From: Ophiostoma sp. CBS 140.51
Lineage: Eukaryota; Ascomycota; Sordariomycetes; Ophiostomatales; Ophiostomataceae
Direction of reading: 5' to 3'
Assembly: GCA_029298735.1 (NCBI GenBank)
Contig: JANSLP010000080.1
Span: forward strand, 1 to 64,000
DNA length: 64,000 bases
How positions within the stretch are numbered: position 1 is the stretch's first letter; every line of letters begins with the position of its first letter. The position numbers were made by a program, and so were the translations under genes. The notes under the pieces are model-generated. The model saw only the letters and a program-made list of their open reading frames with translations, was not told where the DNA came from and made no database searches. This document shows positions 11,777 to 22,486 of this stretch, one piece after another.

Positions 11777-12303
11777 CGTGCGTGCAAAGGGCGTGTAAAT
11801 GAATGAAAAAACGTCAATGGACAGGTTGACTGTTAATGAAGAAAAGATAAATAAATGATGTGATGGAAGGTTTTTTTATTGTCGTGGTGTTGACTCTTGT
11901 TGTTCTCTCTCTCTTTTCTGGTTTTGTTTCTCTTTTCTCTCCTTTTTGACCTTCTCTTTCTTACTTTTTCTGGGCGGCGCTTGCTTTCTCGATTTACAAA
12001 ATACCAATACGCAGACGGAATAATAATAGAATTTACTAGAACATCTTCAGAATGAGAGACTTACACTCGTTTATGGGCACAAAATGCCAAAATGCGCCAA
12101 TCGACCTTCTGCGACGGCACGACACAGGCAGACAGCCTTGGATGCCTGGCAAGGCAGAACCACACTCCCTCGCTGATTGGTCGTCTCACAGCGCCTCCAA
12201 ATGGATCTCACCTTCATCATTAAGACAACCAACACCGTATGCACCGCCAACATCACCAGAATCACTCTACCAAATCGACTCCACAAAATCTACATCTGCC
12301 GCC
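11777..12303. other. Intergenic region, T-rich
   Basis: The terminator side of the Zn2Cys6 gene and the leader of the phosphoesterase. A strongly T-rich tract occupies about 11870-11980. The frame of the downstream protein stays open up to 12052, but family alignment favours the ATG at 12304. No other gene was seen. Confidence 0.5.
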
Positions 12304-13029
12304 ATGGCACTCCAGATCGTCTCCGACCTTCACCTCGAGATCCACGACGACTACACCGAGTTCACCATCAAGCCACGCGCGCCTGTCCTGGCTCTTCTCG
12401 GCGATATTGGCCTTGTCGCACGACACAGAGACGCACTCGCATCATTTCTGGCGCGACACCTGCGAGAATTTGAAGCCATCCTCTTTGTCCCCGGCAACCA
12501 CGAAGCCTACCACTCGACATGGCCGCGCACACGACAGATCCTCCAGCAATTCGAGGACGAAGTCATGTCCAGACGAGAAGCCGGCGACACAAGCCTAGGC
12601 GACCTCGTCATTATGGACCGCCAGGCCTACCGCTTGCCTGGACCTAGCCACCAAAAGGTCGTCGTTCTCGGCTGTAGTTTATTTTCCCACGTCCCGCCAT
12701 TTTGTGAACACGCCGTCCTCCAGGCCATGAACGATTTCCGCTTGACCGCCGGCTGGGACGTCGCCGCCCACAACGACGCGCACCTCCGCGACCGCAACTG
12801 GCTCAACGAGGCCGTCACGTCCATGGAGCTGAATGGCGATCCAGACCTCAAGATTGTTATTTTGTCGCACTGGAGCCCAACACCAGACGCCCGCGCCCGC
12901 GATCCACGACACGGCGATGCACGACAAGATGCGCTGGCGAGTGCGTTTGCTTTCTGTCCTGTCACACAACCCGCTTTCTTGTCAGAGCCCCACGGTTGCC
13001 TATTTCGGAAAATGCTCCTCTCCTGGTAA
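12304..13029 (+). CDS. Calcineurin-like metallophosphoesterase, C-terminally truncated
   Basis: A 241-residue protein starting at the ATG at 12304 (MALQIVSDLHLE). Metal-binding motifs of the family are present in order: DLH (D8, H10), LLGDIG, VPGNHEAY and the SHWSPT histidine. These coordinate a two-metal centre for phosphoester hydrolysis. Fungal relatives then carry a final GHTH motif followed by a short tail. Here, after DPRHGDARQDALASAF, the sequence departs from the family and ends at MLLSW without GHTH. I found no GHTH-coding string in any frame in the next 200 bases, nor an intron joint that would supply one, although a GTAAGA donor-like site sits at the stop. It is either a decayed gene or an inactive variant. 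Confidence 0.65.
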   Translation: MALQIVSDLHLEIHDDYTEFTIKPRAPVLALLGDIGLVARHRDALASFLARHLREFEAILFVPGNHEAYHSTWPRTRQILQQFEDEVMSRREAGDTSLGDLVIMDRQAYRLPGPSHQKVVVLGCSLFSHVPPFCEHAVLQAMNDFRLTAGWDVAAHNDAHLRDRNWLNEAVTSMELNGDPDLKIVILSHWSPTPDARARDPRHGDARQDALASAFAFCPVTQPAFLSEPHGCLFRKMLLSW

Positions 13030-15567
13030 GAAAAGAAAAGTGCGAATAAAAAAGTGAGGGAAATTGTCTCACTGCACGCAGACGTCAGGCCTTTTCTTTT
13101 TCCTTGGGGCTGTGATCATCCAATGCGGGAGAGGGACGTATGTGCACAGCAGATGTGATGTGTTAAGCGCATGAAAAGAAGAAAATGGTGAGAAGAAAAA
13201 TAGTCGATATCATGAGATGCACAAAATATCTTTTTTTTTTCTTCAGTATCTTCGCTCTCTCCGAAGAGTCTTGACAACCGAGACAACATCTCCTGTTTAC
13301 TTTTGATTTCCACCAAAATGGCAACGCGGCATGCGATCAACCGCACTCGTCAGTACTCCGTAAAATCGGCTGCTTTTTGTTCTCTTTGGTCTGACCTCCC
13401 ACGCAAGCGAAAAACCCGTGAATGAATCAACATGCCGTGAATGCTGTTCTTGTCCCATGTGCCGATCTCACACTCTCTCTATGAAGTACTGCAGTACAAC
13501 GTACACAAACACACACGACACCCCCATCTACGGCGCCCGTCTTGGACTTTCCCGACTTCCCCACAAACATCTCGTGTATCTCCATTCATCTCCTTCTTTT
13601 TGTGTTTTGTGTCGTGCATCTACTTTGTCATAGCTTTTGCTTTTTGTTGTTTTTCTATCTCGCCCATTCGTCAATTTATTCGCAGTTTGCAATCCTCGCC
13701 CTGTGAGAGGATGTGGACAGGAAATGAGGGCTGTCATTGCCTGTGTTCCGGTGCATCCTGGTGCACCCCGGCGCATTCTGGGAGATTTCTGTTACGAAAT
13801 TACAACTGATCTGACTGGCCGAGGGAGCACAGCCAAGCCTTTTGAGAGGGTAGGCAGGTCGGTCCGGGCATGCAAGCCCAGGAAACAAGCAACAAGCAAT
13901 CAAGCACAGAACGAAACAGAAAACAAGAGGGCTGGATGGTTACAAGCATTCCCCCACGGGCGGCTGGGAAAGAGGGGAAGTCATCGAATGAACCAAGCAA
14001 CAGACAATGAGATGACGGATGATGAGAGACGGCGAGAGAAACGACGCGCAAGTCGGACAGAATGCAAAATGACAGACAGAAAACCAGGAAGACAGGAATC
14101 TCGCGTTGGAATCCGATTCCGCCAATTCTTGAGCAATGTTGGATGGACAGGGCCAGGCACGACGTTTGACGTTGAGGGGTGAACGCCGTCTCCGGTGCTG
14201 GCGAGTCTTTGTCTGCCTCGTATGTACGCGTTGTGGAGCAGCCTCGCCGGTTCGTAGTTCCGCGTCTGCTCGGGCGAAACAAAAACTGCACCAAAGGAAC
14301 AAAAAGAAGGCTGCCACGCGAGCGGCGGCGAAACTTCTGACAGGTTCATAACAGGAAAAAGAGAAAGGTACACTACACAGAACACAACTGCCAAGCCGCT
14401 GTCGTAGGCCCCATTGAAATAGAGTGGAATATGGTCCCTTTCGGTCCCTTTTGGTTCAATCTGGACACCACTGAGAGCGCACCCAATGGCAGCGCCGGAC
14501 GCCAGTTTGCATCACCAAACACAAACTCAATCGAAACACATAACAGCAATGGTTCGTTGTGCTGCCAAGAGATAAGATGTTGTGGGGACGTCGACCAGTC
14601 TATTGTATTAGTTTGGTGTTCGACTTGAGTCCGACAACGGTTGAAGACCCAGTATCACCAAGGTCTACATCTACGAAAATTGACGGACTCCGTCCGTTCA
14701 CTGGTACGAGTACAGGATTTCAGGGCAACTACACCAAAACAAGAAAAGTGAGATTTTTGGCTGGACAGACTTGCTTCCATCTGATAACGACGCAGAAGCT
14801 CCGGCGGATCATCTTGGACGACTCTGCGACTACTGCTTTTCTAGCCTCGCAGATGAACGGACGTCTATTTCCTTGTTGGACATCAATGTCTTACGACTCC
14901 TCATACAAAGTATTTCCCGCAGCCTGGAGACGTTGACCCCTGAGGGCATAGCTAGAGGAGCGGTGAGATCTTTCAGGAAAAGAACAAGTGTGTGAAGGTG
15001 TTGCGAGGTCCAAGGCAGTGGGATGGGTCCTGGAGAAGGCAAAAGCTTGTTGGAAGCTCGGACGTAGAAAGAAGAGAGATGACCGATATAGGAGCTGTGT
15101 GAAAGGTGGGATATGAGGAAAGGGCTGGAAAAGTGAGGGGCGACGACAAGAAGAACAGCCTTGGGGAAGCCCTGGGCGAGGTCATGAACTGTCACGAGAA
15201 AAGGAGGCCCTCTAAGAGGTTGGTAAACAGTTTTTGTTTCGTAAGAGTAAACACATGGAAAGAGGCAAACAAAAGAAAGAAAAGCATAGTAAAAAGCTAT
15301 CCATGTGCTCATCATGTCCCATGTTTTTTTAAACAGTCAACCCGCCCGAGATTACCACCTACCCGTCATGAACAAACAACAAATAAAACGGAAAATAAAC
15401 AAACATACACAGATGCTAAGACCATAGACAAAACCGAACAAAACCAGAAAACGAAAGCCAGAACAAGGCCAGAACAAGACCAGAAGAAAGAAAAAGCCAA
15501 AATGTCACGATGATAGACACAAAGCCGTCAATACGATACACCTCCCACTTCCCTCCCCCTTCCTCTC
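13030..15567. other. Gene-free stretch of 2.5 kb
   Basis: No frame here has recognisable domains, sensible splice joints or a coding-like composition on either strand. Open frames up to 181 residues (for example 13637-14182) are rich in Arg/Lys/Cys and look like chance frames. The last part is likely the 3' untranslated region of the polymerase gene. A tRNA-like B-box fragment near 14452 lacks the rest of a tRNA. Confidence 0.45.
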
Positions 15568-18500
15568 CTACCACGTCGCCGCGGCATCAAAGTCGAACCG
15601 CTGCAGGTCCTTGTTGGCGTCCTCGAGATCCTTCTTCGCCTTCATGCGCATGTAAAAGATGGGACAATCTTTGCTGCTGCAAATCACCTCGCAGTGCATG
15701 CTGCCCTGGCACCGCTGGCACTGCGTCCAGAGCCGGCCGAAGCGTACCTCGAGGTCCGACACTTTATCGAGCGTCTTGTTGTACAGCTCGCCGACACGGG
15801 GCGCATCGTCAGCACACACGGCGCCCTGGCTCTCCTCTTTGCCTCGCAAGGGTTTCTTGCAGGCCATACAGGTCTGCGTCTTTTTGGCAAACTTCATCAG
15901 ACCACCGACCGAGGGCGCCGCGACCGAAATGGATCGCGTGTGGTCGCCCGTCAGCAGGGAGCGCGCTTTTGTCTCGCCCATGATGGGCTCAAAAATGCGG
16001 CCCAGGGGCTTTGCCAGTTGGTTGTCCAGGTAGTACTTGGTGTCGATGGGAACATTGTTCTCGAGCACGAAAATGGGATCCTCGGACCGCTCAAAGTTCT
16101 TGCTGCCCGTGGCACCCTTGACCATGACGTACGCTACACGGTCACCGAGACCGGGCGCCGAGCCGGGGTCGCGCTTCTTCATCCGCTCGGCGAGCTCGAC
16201 GTGCGCCTGCTTGGCCTTGTAGCTTTCTTTTGTCAAAGCCTTGGTGATGACCAGCTTGGACATGTCAATCTTGTTTTGCAACAAATCGGAAATGATATCG
16301 CGGACGTACGCCTGCGCGCCGACCTCGTCCTGGTCGATGAGCATCATGCGCAGCACCTTTTCAATCACTGTCTGCACCAGCAGACAATTGTCACGCCGCA
16401 CCGTCTCGATACCCTTGGTGTCCATCTTGTCGTACTTGTCCGGTCGTGTCCAGTACAGACCGGCGTACCGCTTCTTGTTGATGAGCAGGTACGGGTAGTA
16501 GACCTTTTCAAACTCGAGCTTGATGGGTTTGGCAAACTTGGACGACACAAACTGCGCCGCGTCCTCGCCCAGCTTCATGGCCTCGGCCAGGTCCTTAGTG
16601 CCAAACTTGACCATGACGGAATCCGTGTCGCCATACACAACCTGTGCGTCGTGCGAGTAGCCATTGGCAATGTTGTAGCGTGCCTCAACCTCGTTCTTTG
16701 TGCGCTCAATCATCTGGCGACCGTAGCTTGTCGTACTGCGGGCAATCTCGAGACAGGGCAGTTTGCCCGTGGTGGCACCCGTCAGACCGTACACACTGTT
16801 GGCGCTAATCTTCAAGGCCAACTGCCGACCGTTGAGCACGGCCTTCTTGAACGAATCTGTCTCCATTGCCAGCTCGCGTTTCGCTTGCTTACGGGCCGCC
16901 AACAGTTCTTCCAAAATCTGTGCCAGCAGACCCTTGCGCTGGGCGACGGTCACAAACTTGTCGTTGTTGGGCGTGACAATGTAGTCGACGTCCTTCTTGA
17001 GGCCAAACGCCTCGATGGCCGTGTTGTTGACGAGCGTCGTGTAGCAGAGGTTGTGTGCCTGCATGATACTGGGGTACAGCGACGCGAAATCCAGCGTGGC
17101 CACGGGCTCCTTGTAGAAGTCGCGCACCGGTTCAATGACCGTGGCGCCCTCGTACTGCTCGTCCGAGCCCTTGGATTGCAGGTTGGGCACGACAAGTTTT
17201 TGTTCGAGCGCCTTGCGGAACAGCTGACTGATGAATTTGACCTGCTGACCACGCGAGAGTAAGAAGTTGAAGGGAACGCCCGTGACACGAGCCATCTCTG
17301 TGTAGTTTTCGAGACAGGACAGCTTATCCATTAGCCGTTGTGGGAGGTAGGCGTCCTTGAGACAGTAGAGTGCGAGACGTCGCCGGTTTTCGGGTGTGCC
17401 GTTGAACAGTTCTGTAATCATTGTGTAGTGCACATCTTCCTTCTGCTCGCCTAAAAAGTGCGAACACACCGAGTTGAGAGTGTAACTGCGCAGGTGGTGG
17501 TCGCGCTGGATCAGCTGCAACAAATCGAGCTGGAGACGGCCGTTGATGTTGGTGGCCTTGGTATCGCGGCTGCCCATCTGCTTGCTCGAGAGGTTGGTCT
17601 CTTTGGACTGCGAGCGGACGTGCGGGATACGCGTCCAGTGGTCGAATCGGGGGACCTTGAGGTGGTTGGCGCGGTCGAGGAGGTAGGGGAAATCAAAGTT
17701 GGCAATGTTGTAGCCAGTAATAATGTCGGGGTCGACTCGCAACAAGAAGTCGCGCCATGACGCCAGCATGTCCTGTTCACGCTCAAACTCGAGCACCTGT
17801 GTAGCCACAATCGAACTCGTCTTGTCGAGACAAAAGACGTTGCGCACAAACGGCTTCTTCTCGCCGTAACGCGTCACCACGTTGGCAATCTGGATGACCG
17901 GGTCGTGGTCGGCCTCGGGGAAAATACCCTTGCGGCCCGCACACTCGATATCAAACGACAGAATGCGCATCGGCGCCATCTTGGACCATTCGCCCACAGG
18001 CTTGTGCGCCACGAGGTCGACGCAGCTGATCTCGGCCTCGATCTGACAGTTGGACTGCTTGTTCTGGTCCGGAATCAAGGTGTACTTGTTGGCGGGGGCC
18101 GTGACCCAGGACATGCCAAAGATGTCGCAGTCGACCATGAAGCGCATGACGTACTGCAGGTTGTCGTAGGTCATGATCTGGTTCTCGCTCTGGCCCCACA
18201 TGCCCTTCCAGTTGGCGCGGCGGTTCTCGACGGCAGAGCGGACGCGGCTGATGTGTTTTGGGTCCGTGACTGTGATCTTGATGAAGGGGTTCTGTGTGTT
18301 ATTTTGGAAGCCATAGATGCTCTCGCGCATGGTCATTTGCACCGAGTAGATCACGGGCTGGTGCCATGCCATCTGTGCCTCGAGGTAGGCCTGGAACGCT
18401 TTGCAGTCGGCCGGCGCAAACGACGATGGCGCCGCCACGTACAGGTAGTGCCGGAACTCGGTAACATGCAGGAGGACCGAGTTGCCCTCTTCGGTGACAC

Positions 18501-18915
18501 CAAACAGCTTGACCGTCGGTTTGCCGCCGTTTGTCGTGCCCTCTTCGGCCTCGATCTGCTGGAAACTCAGGTTGGATGTGTGCGGGTCAAAGTCAGCCGG
18601 CACAAGTGGCCGGTCCCAGATCTGGTCCTTTTCGGCGTTGTTTTGCTTCAGCTCGTTGATGTCCTGGCTCAGCTTCTCGAGCACCTCGGACTCAAAGACG
18701 CTCTTCTGTTGGCTCGAGCCACCAAAGCGGCCGGGGCCATTCTGCGAGTTGGGAACGAGTTGGCGGCCAGCAGCCGGACTGGACGATGGCGGCAGGTGCT
18801 CGAGACGGCGCTTCTTTGCTGAAGCAGACGGTGTTGACGGAGCAGCGGCAATGTTACTGCGAGCATTGGATGCCTCGCCAAACACCCGCTTCTGCGGGAG
18901 GACGGCGGCCGGCAT
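15568..18915 (-). CDS. POL3: DNA polymerase delta catalytic subunit
   Basis: A 1115-residue single-exon B-family polymerase, close to the usual 1080-1110. It is the lagging-strand replicase, working with PCNA. The N-terminus has a basic nuclear-localisation-like patch (KKRRLEH). Exonuclease motifs: FDIEC (D322, E324), GYNIANFDFP (D408) and YCLKDAY (D521). Polymerase motifs: DFASLYPSI (D609), KISANSVYG (702-710), YGDTDSV (D763, D765) and KKRY (814-817). The C-terminal CysB iron-sulphur cysteines C1066, C1069, C1079 and C1084 are all present. In CysA only C1016, C1019 and C1034 are present: the fourth ligand position holds Asp1037 (CADDAPR). The gene is divergent from a small gene of unknown function. 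Confidence 0.97.
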   Translation of the reverse strand: MPAAVLPQKRVFGEASNARSNIAAAPSTPSASAKKRRLEHLPPSSSPAAGRQLVPNSQNGPGRFGGSSQQKSVFESEVLEKLSQDINELKQNNAEKDQIWDRPLVPADFDPHTSNLSFQQIEAEEGTTNGGKPTVKLFGVTEEGNSVLLHVTEFRHYLYVAAPSSFAPADCKAFQAYLEAQMAWHQPVIYSVQMTMRESIYGFQNNTQNPFIKITVTDPKHISRVRSAVENRRANWKGMWGQSENQIMTYDNLQYVMRFMVDCDIFGMSWVTAPANKYTLIPDQNKQSNCQIEAEISCVDLVAHKPVGEWSKMAPMRILSFDIECAGRKGIFPEADHDPVIQIANVVTRYGEKKPFVRNVFCLDKTSSIVATQVLEFEREQDMLASWRDFLLRVDPDIITGYNIANFDFPYLLDRANHLKVPRFDHWTRIPHVRSQSKETNLSSKQMGSRDTKATNINGRLQLDLLQLIQRDHHLRSYTLNSVCSHFLGEQKEDVHYTMITELFNGTPENRRRLALYCLKDAYLPQRLMDKLSCLENYTEMARVTGVPFNFLLSRGQQVKFISQLFRKALEQKLVVPNLQSKGSDEQYEGATVIEPVRDFYKEPVATLDFASLYPSIMQAHNLCYTTLVNNTAIEAFGLKKDVDYIVTPNNDKFVTVAQRKGLLAQILEELLAARKQAKRELAMETDSFKKAVLNGRQLALKISANSVYGLTGATTGKLPCLEIARSTTSYGRQMIERTKNEVEARYNIANGYSHDAQVVYGDTDSVMVKFGTKDLAEAMKLGEDAAQFVSSKFAKPIKLEFEKVYYPYLLINKKRYAGLYWTRPDKYDKMDTKGIETVRRDNCLLVQTVIEKVLRMMLIDQDEVGAQAYVRDIISDLLQNKIDMSKLVITKALTKESYKAKQAHVELAERMKKRDPGSAPGLGDRVAYVMVKGATGSKNFERSEDPIFVLENNVPIDTKYYLDNQLAKPLGRIFEPIMGETKARSLLTGDHTRSISVAAPSVGGLMKFAKKTQTCMACKKPLRGKEESQGAVCADDAPRVGELYNKTLDKVSDLEVRFGRLWTQCQRCQGSMHCEVICSSKDCPIFYMRMKAKKDLEDANKDLQRFDFDAAATW

Positions 18916-19543
18916 TGTGAGGAGGGGAGGGGAGGGATGTCGTGAATGTGAGCGTGAATTCGTGAATTCTTGTCGTCTATGTCGGAGAGAGGGTTGTCGA
19001 CATGCTTCAATCCAGAGGAGGTGTAGATGTCGAGAGGGGAAGAAATGAGAGATGTACGAGAAGTGTGAAAAGTATTTGTTGTGTATACAGCAGCAAGTCG
19101 CGGAAGGCAGGGAGTGGATGGCAGCTTCCCACGAGGCAAAATCAATTTAACTCAACGAGGGCAGGCACGACTTGCACGCCAACCGCGTTCTAGCGTGACG
19201 AAGCGTGACGAAGCGTGACGGGTTGCTCTCAAATTCGTGTTTGGACCCACCGGAGCACATGACTTGGCGTCTTTGGTGGTTTGGCGGGGTTCACTTTAAA
19301 CCCAGCATAGGGACGTTGCGCGTCAGTCGCTGTAACTGGTCGGCTCCAGTGGCAATGTTGGCCGTTTTAGTGATCGAGCTCAGCAACCGGGCGCTAACAG
19401 CTTCAACTTCGACATCGACATAAACAAACATCAGAACACGCCTATCGATATCTACACCAACGACTGATATCACCAGCGAGCTCCAGTCTACGTTGATATC
19501 TGCTTCTTTCATACCATTTATTCAACTCCCACCCCCTTTCATA
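18916..19543. other. Divergent promoter region of POL3 and the neighbouring gene
   Basis: A 628-bp region between two divergent starts. It contains a triple direct repeat (see separate entry). No MluI cell-cycle box (ACGCGT) was seen. Confidence 0.5.
19193..19220. repeat. Three 10-bp direct repeats in the POL3 divergent promoter
   Basis: GCGTGACGAA occurs at 19193-19202 and 19203-19212, with a third copy changed in its last two bases at 19213-19222. The core TGACG is a half-site for CRE/ATF bZIP factors. The exact 10-bp period places the copies on one face of the helix. Confidence 0.6.
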
Positions 19544-20302
19544 ATGGCCGACCGCCATTCAATGTACCACGCCAGCCGGCACCAAATGGCATCGCGCGTC
19601 GGCCCCGGCGCTTTTCCTCGAGCACCTCGTGGTGCGGCCACAAACAGCAGCGGTTCGGCAGGCGGTGGAAGCACCAATGCATCGACGGCGTCGACGAGTG
19701 TGCGGCGGAACCTATTCCAGAGCCAGCTGACACGCCGGCCAACACAGGCTACGTCCGCCGGGTCTGGAGGAGCTGTTTCGACAAATGCATCATCCAACGA
19801 CGGTCTTCGGGCCAGTGTCCTGGGCGGTCTGGATGGGTCGGATGCAGGACTGGAGTCAGCACTGGCCTCGGACCCTGCGTCTCGTGGTCCTGTGGAGATT
19901 GTTGTGCGCGACCGGAATGGCGAGCTGGAGCTGGTGGACCCGCCGTCGCCAACGGCCGACGAGATGGGCGAGACGCCGCTGGATGCACGTCAAGAGAGTG
20001 AGAGTAAGTCAAGGAAGGGAGAGAAATAAATGCGCAGAGTCTATATGAATATTGGGCTAACTCTCGTCTAGGAGAACGTCAGAGACTAGCAGATACCATC
20101 AAGTATCACCAGCAGCGGACAAGCATCCCAGGGCAGTCGGAAGGTATATTATCTTCTATTGACATTGTAAGTTGATAAATCTTCGCCTGCTAACTGTATA
20201 GAACTTCTCGAAGCTCTCAGAGCCAGCTTGCGTGCCAAAGTCTCTGCTCTGTCAGAAGACAATTGGATGTACGAGCCCGAGGACGCACCGCGGCTTGATT
20301 AA
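19544..20302 (+). CDS. Protein of unknown function, three exons
   Basis: I assemble 210 residues from exons 19544-20003, 20072-20143 and 20202-20302. Both introns have good borders (GTAAGT...CTAACTCTCGTCTAG and GTATAT...CTAACTGTATAG), and all joints keep frame, so this is a real gene. The N-terminal two thirds are Ser/Ala/Gly/Thr-rich and probably disordered (VRRNLFQSQLTRRP is a more ordered island). The C-terminal part, after the first intron, is a charged helix (ERQRLADTIKYHQQR) followed by LRASLRAKVSALSEDNWMYE, which looks conserved. I do not recognise the family. It shares its promoter region with POL3 and is convergent with GET4. Confidence 0.75.
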
Positions 20303-20554
20303 AGATGTTGTTGAAAGAGTCCTTTGTGGCTTTTGAAAAACATATTTAATCATGTCTACTTTTGGTCGTCTGCTTATATGGCATATTCCACGCGGTGCCT
20401 GCTACCAGAAAGGAAAGCAAAGCAGGCCATGGCATCATTCCCTTGAATTAAGGGCGCTGAAAAAAGACTTGCTCCATCCATCGCTCAGTCACACCAGCGT
20501 CTTCATCCATCACACAGAAATACCATTACAGTATCACACCAACACGCATACCAT

Positions 20555-21626
20555 CTAGTCCAAACCCTCTGCGACTGGTGCTTCAATCGTTCTGTTTCCA
20601 CCCTTTGCACCTCTTGAACCGCCGCCGCCGCCGCCTGCACCGCCACCAAATAGGCTGCCCATCATATCAAACAATGGGTTGCTCTGCCGTGGCCGCTGGA
20701 TGTGAAAGTACATCTCGGCAATCGTCTCGACGGCGTCCGACCACGATTCGTTTTCCTTCAGCTGTGCGGCATACTTGGTCGACAGCTGCCGGAATAGCTC
20801 GGGACTGCCGCGCTGGACGGCCAGCAGCAGTAGACTCAGAAAGTTGAGGAGGGGCAGGCTGGGGAACACGCGCGCGTCGGCACTGGCACTACTGACGTCC
20901 TGAACGCTCAAACCGAGGTTGTCGGCCGTCAAGGCGGTCGTAAACACCTTGAAACTCTCGTTGGCGGCGCGGACGTTGGCCATTAGGAGATACGGAAGGA
21001 CAGCACGGGCGGCGTACTGCGGCGCAGTGTGGGCGTCGTCCTGCTTGTACCAGCTGTACTCCATGCGCCCCAAAACGGCCGGCGAGTCCTTGGTGCCCGT
21101 CAACAGGTGGCGCTCGGCCTCGTAGGGTTCGTGCTCGTCGGCATAGAGGGAGCCGATGACGTGGTGCAGTTCGGGGTCGCCCGCAGGGTATTCGCCATAC
21201 TTGGAGGTCCACCTGCAGTCGGCGGTGTTAGATTAAAGTGATAGAGGGAGCCTTATAATTGAATAGAGAGTGTACTCACCCCACCGCCTCCGTAATGTAC
21301 TTCTTCCGTGTAGGTTCTTCGGCGTCAAACAGCCGCAGCAGCGTCAGGACACGCCCCCGCGATGTGGCGTCCACCTTGAGCTCGGCCTGCTTGTAGACGT
21401 CGACCAGAAAGATGCTCAGGTCGCCGCCGCTGCCGCCCTGGCCTGCTTTGAGGAGTGCCTGGGCGACATTGTACAGAATGTCAATGGCGGCCTTCCAGTT
21501 GGATGCCTTTATGTGGCGAGCAGCGACGACGCGGGTCTGTTGCTGTGCTTCGTAGTATTGGCCCTCGCTGATGCGCTGCTGCATGCGCGCAATAATCTTT
21601 TCAATCTTGTCGCCGCGGGCCGCCAT
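20555..21626 (-). CDS. GET4: GET4-like protein of the tail-anchored protein targeting pathway
   Basis: A 334-residue protein in two exons: 21626-21280 and 21212-20555, with a 67-bp intron whose removal gives AVGWTSKYGEYPAGDPELHH. The helical-repeat fold and motifs (EGQYYEAQQQ, GDPELHHVIGSLYADE, AERHLLTGT) match Get4/DUF410. In yeast, Get4 with Get5 bridges Sgt2 to the Get3 ATPase, handing newly made tail-anchored membrane proteins to the ER insertion route in the cytosol. The C-terminus ends in a Gly-rich low-complexity tail. It is divergent from TLG1, itself a tail-anchored protein, with a tRNA between. Confidence 0.92.
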
Positions 21627-22486
21627 GGTGAAGTGGGGGGATGTTGTCGTGGTGGTGGTGTTTGTTGTCGTTGTCGTCTGCCGTTGTCAAGAGGTCGACG
21701 TTCACTGAGGACTGACGCAAGGAACTACACTAAAGACAGGTTTTTGGTTTGGTGGTGGTGGGGTTAGCAGCTGAGAGGTGGAAGGAGGCAGAAGCTTGAG
21801 CTTGAGCAGAGAGAGAGCTCCACAATGCGCTGGCGTACTTAAGCAGGCAAAACGCGGAAATAAAATATTGCTAAGCAACTTTGGTGTAGCGGTAACATCT
21901 ACGCTTCCCATGCGTAGGCTCCGGGTTCGACTCCCGGAAGTTGCAGTTGCTTTTTGCCGTTTTGGTAGAGATCTGTCTTTTTTTTTCCCAGTCTGTCTCT
22001 AACTTGGTTTTAAATCTAGATCTCAGTTTGAACTTCACTTCATTTTTGTCCTTTTATCAAGCGTTGATTCGCATTCCCAGCTCTTTAGGATTCACATTTT
22101 TTGGTCAGTTCCTTGTTGATGGAGTCAGCGTGTTGAGTGTCCACTGTTCTCCAACTGTCTCAGCTAGTGATAGCCCCAACATGTGCTGTACGAAGCTGGA
22201 GCTGCCTGAACTGGGGCCTTGATCGCCCTGAGTGCCTGCAAGTGGATACTGTCCTCAGGGGCTCGCCCAATCACGTCCGCGCCTTCCGAGCTGCCTTCGT
22301 CATCCCAGCATTCCGCAAAAGGCAGCGAGCCAGAAAGCCACGAGCCAAACTCGCGACGTTGCGAGAGCATCCACGCACCCACGGTATTATCTACATCTCG
22401 ACTCTCGACTGCATCTGTCGACCTCCTTGCGTCTTCTTGCGTGTCTCTTCACATACCATGCACATCACACCAAGGCGCACAACATA
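21627..22486. other. Divergent GET4/TLG1 region containing a tRNA
   Basis: An 860-bp region between the GET4 and TLG1 starts. It holds tRNA-Gly(CCC) at 21875-21945 and otherwise no coding sequence I can support. Confidence 0.6.
21875..21945 (+). tRNA. tRNA-Gly (anticodon CCC)
   Basis: A complete 71-nt cloverleaf with no intron. The acceptor stem GCAACTT pairs perfectly with AAGTTGC; the discriminator base is A. D stem GTGT/ACAT, anticodon stem TACGC/GCGTA with loop TTCCCAT (anticodon CCC at 21907-21909), and T stem CCGGG/CCCGG with loop TTCGACT. The internal B box GGTTCGACTCC is canonical. It reads the glycine codon GGG. A T run shortly downstream (about 21979-21987) could stop RNA polymerase III. 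Confidence 0.97.

Noticed and set aside
13026..13300. A rescue exon for the metallophosphoesterase using the GTAAGA donor at its end
   Set aside because: I searched the following bases in all forward frames for GHTH or GH-H coding strings and a matching tail and found none.
14452..14465. tRNA B-box-like GGTTCAATCTGG
   Set aside because: No matching A box, acceptor stem or anticodon arm could be folded around it.
15694..17262. A 522-residue open frame on the plus strand
   Set aside because: It lies wholly antisense to the polymerase delta coding region, where GC-rich third positions open the opposite strand. It has no domains.
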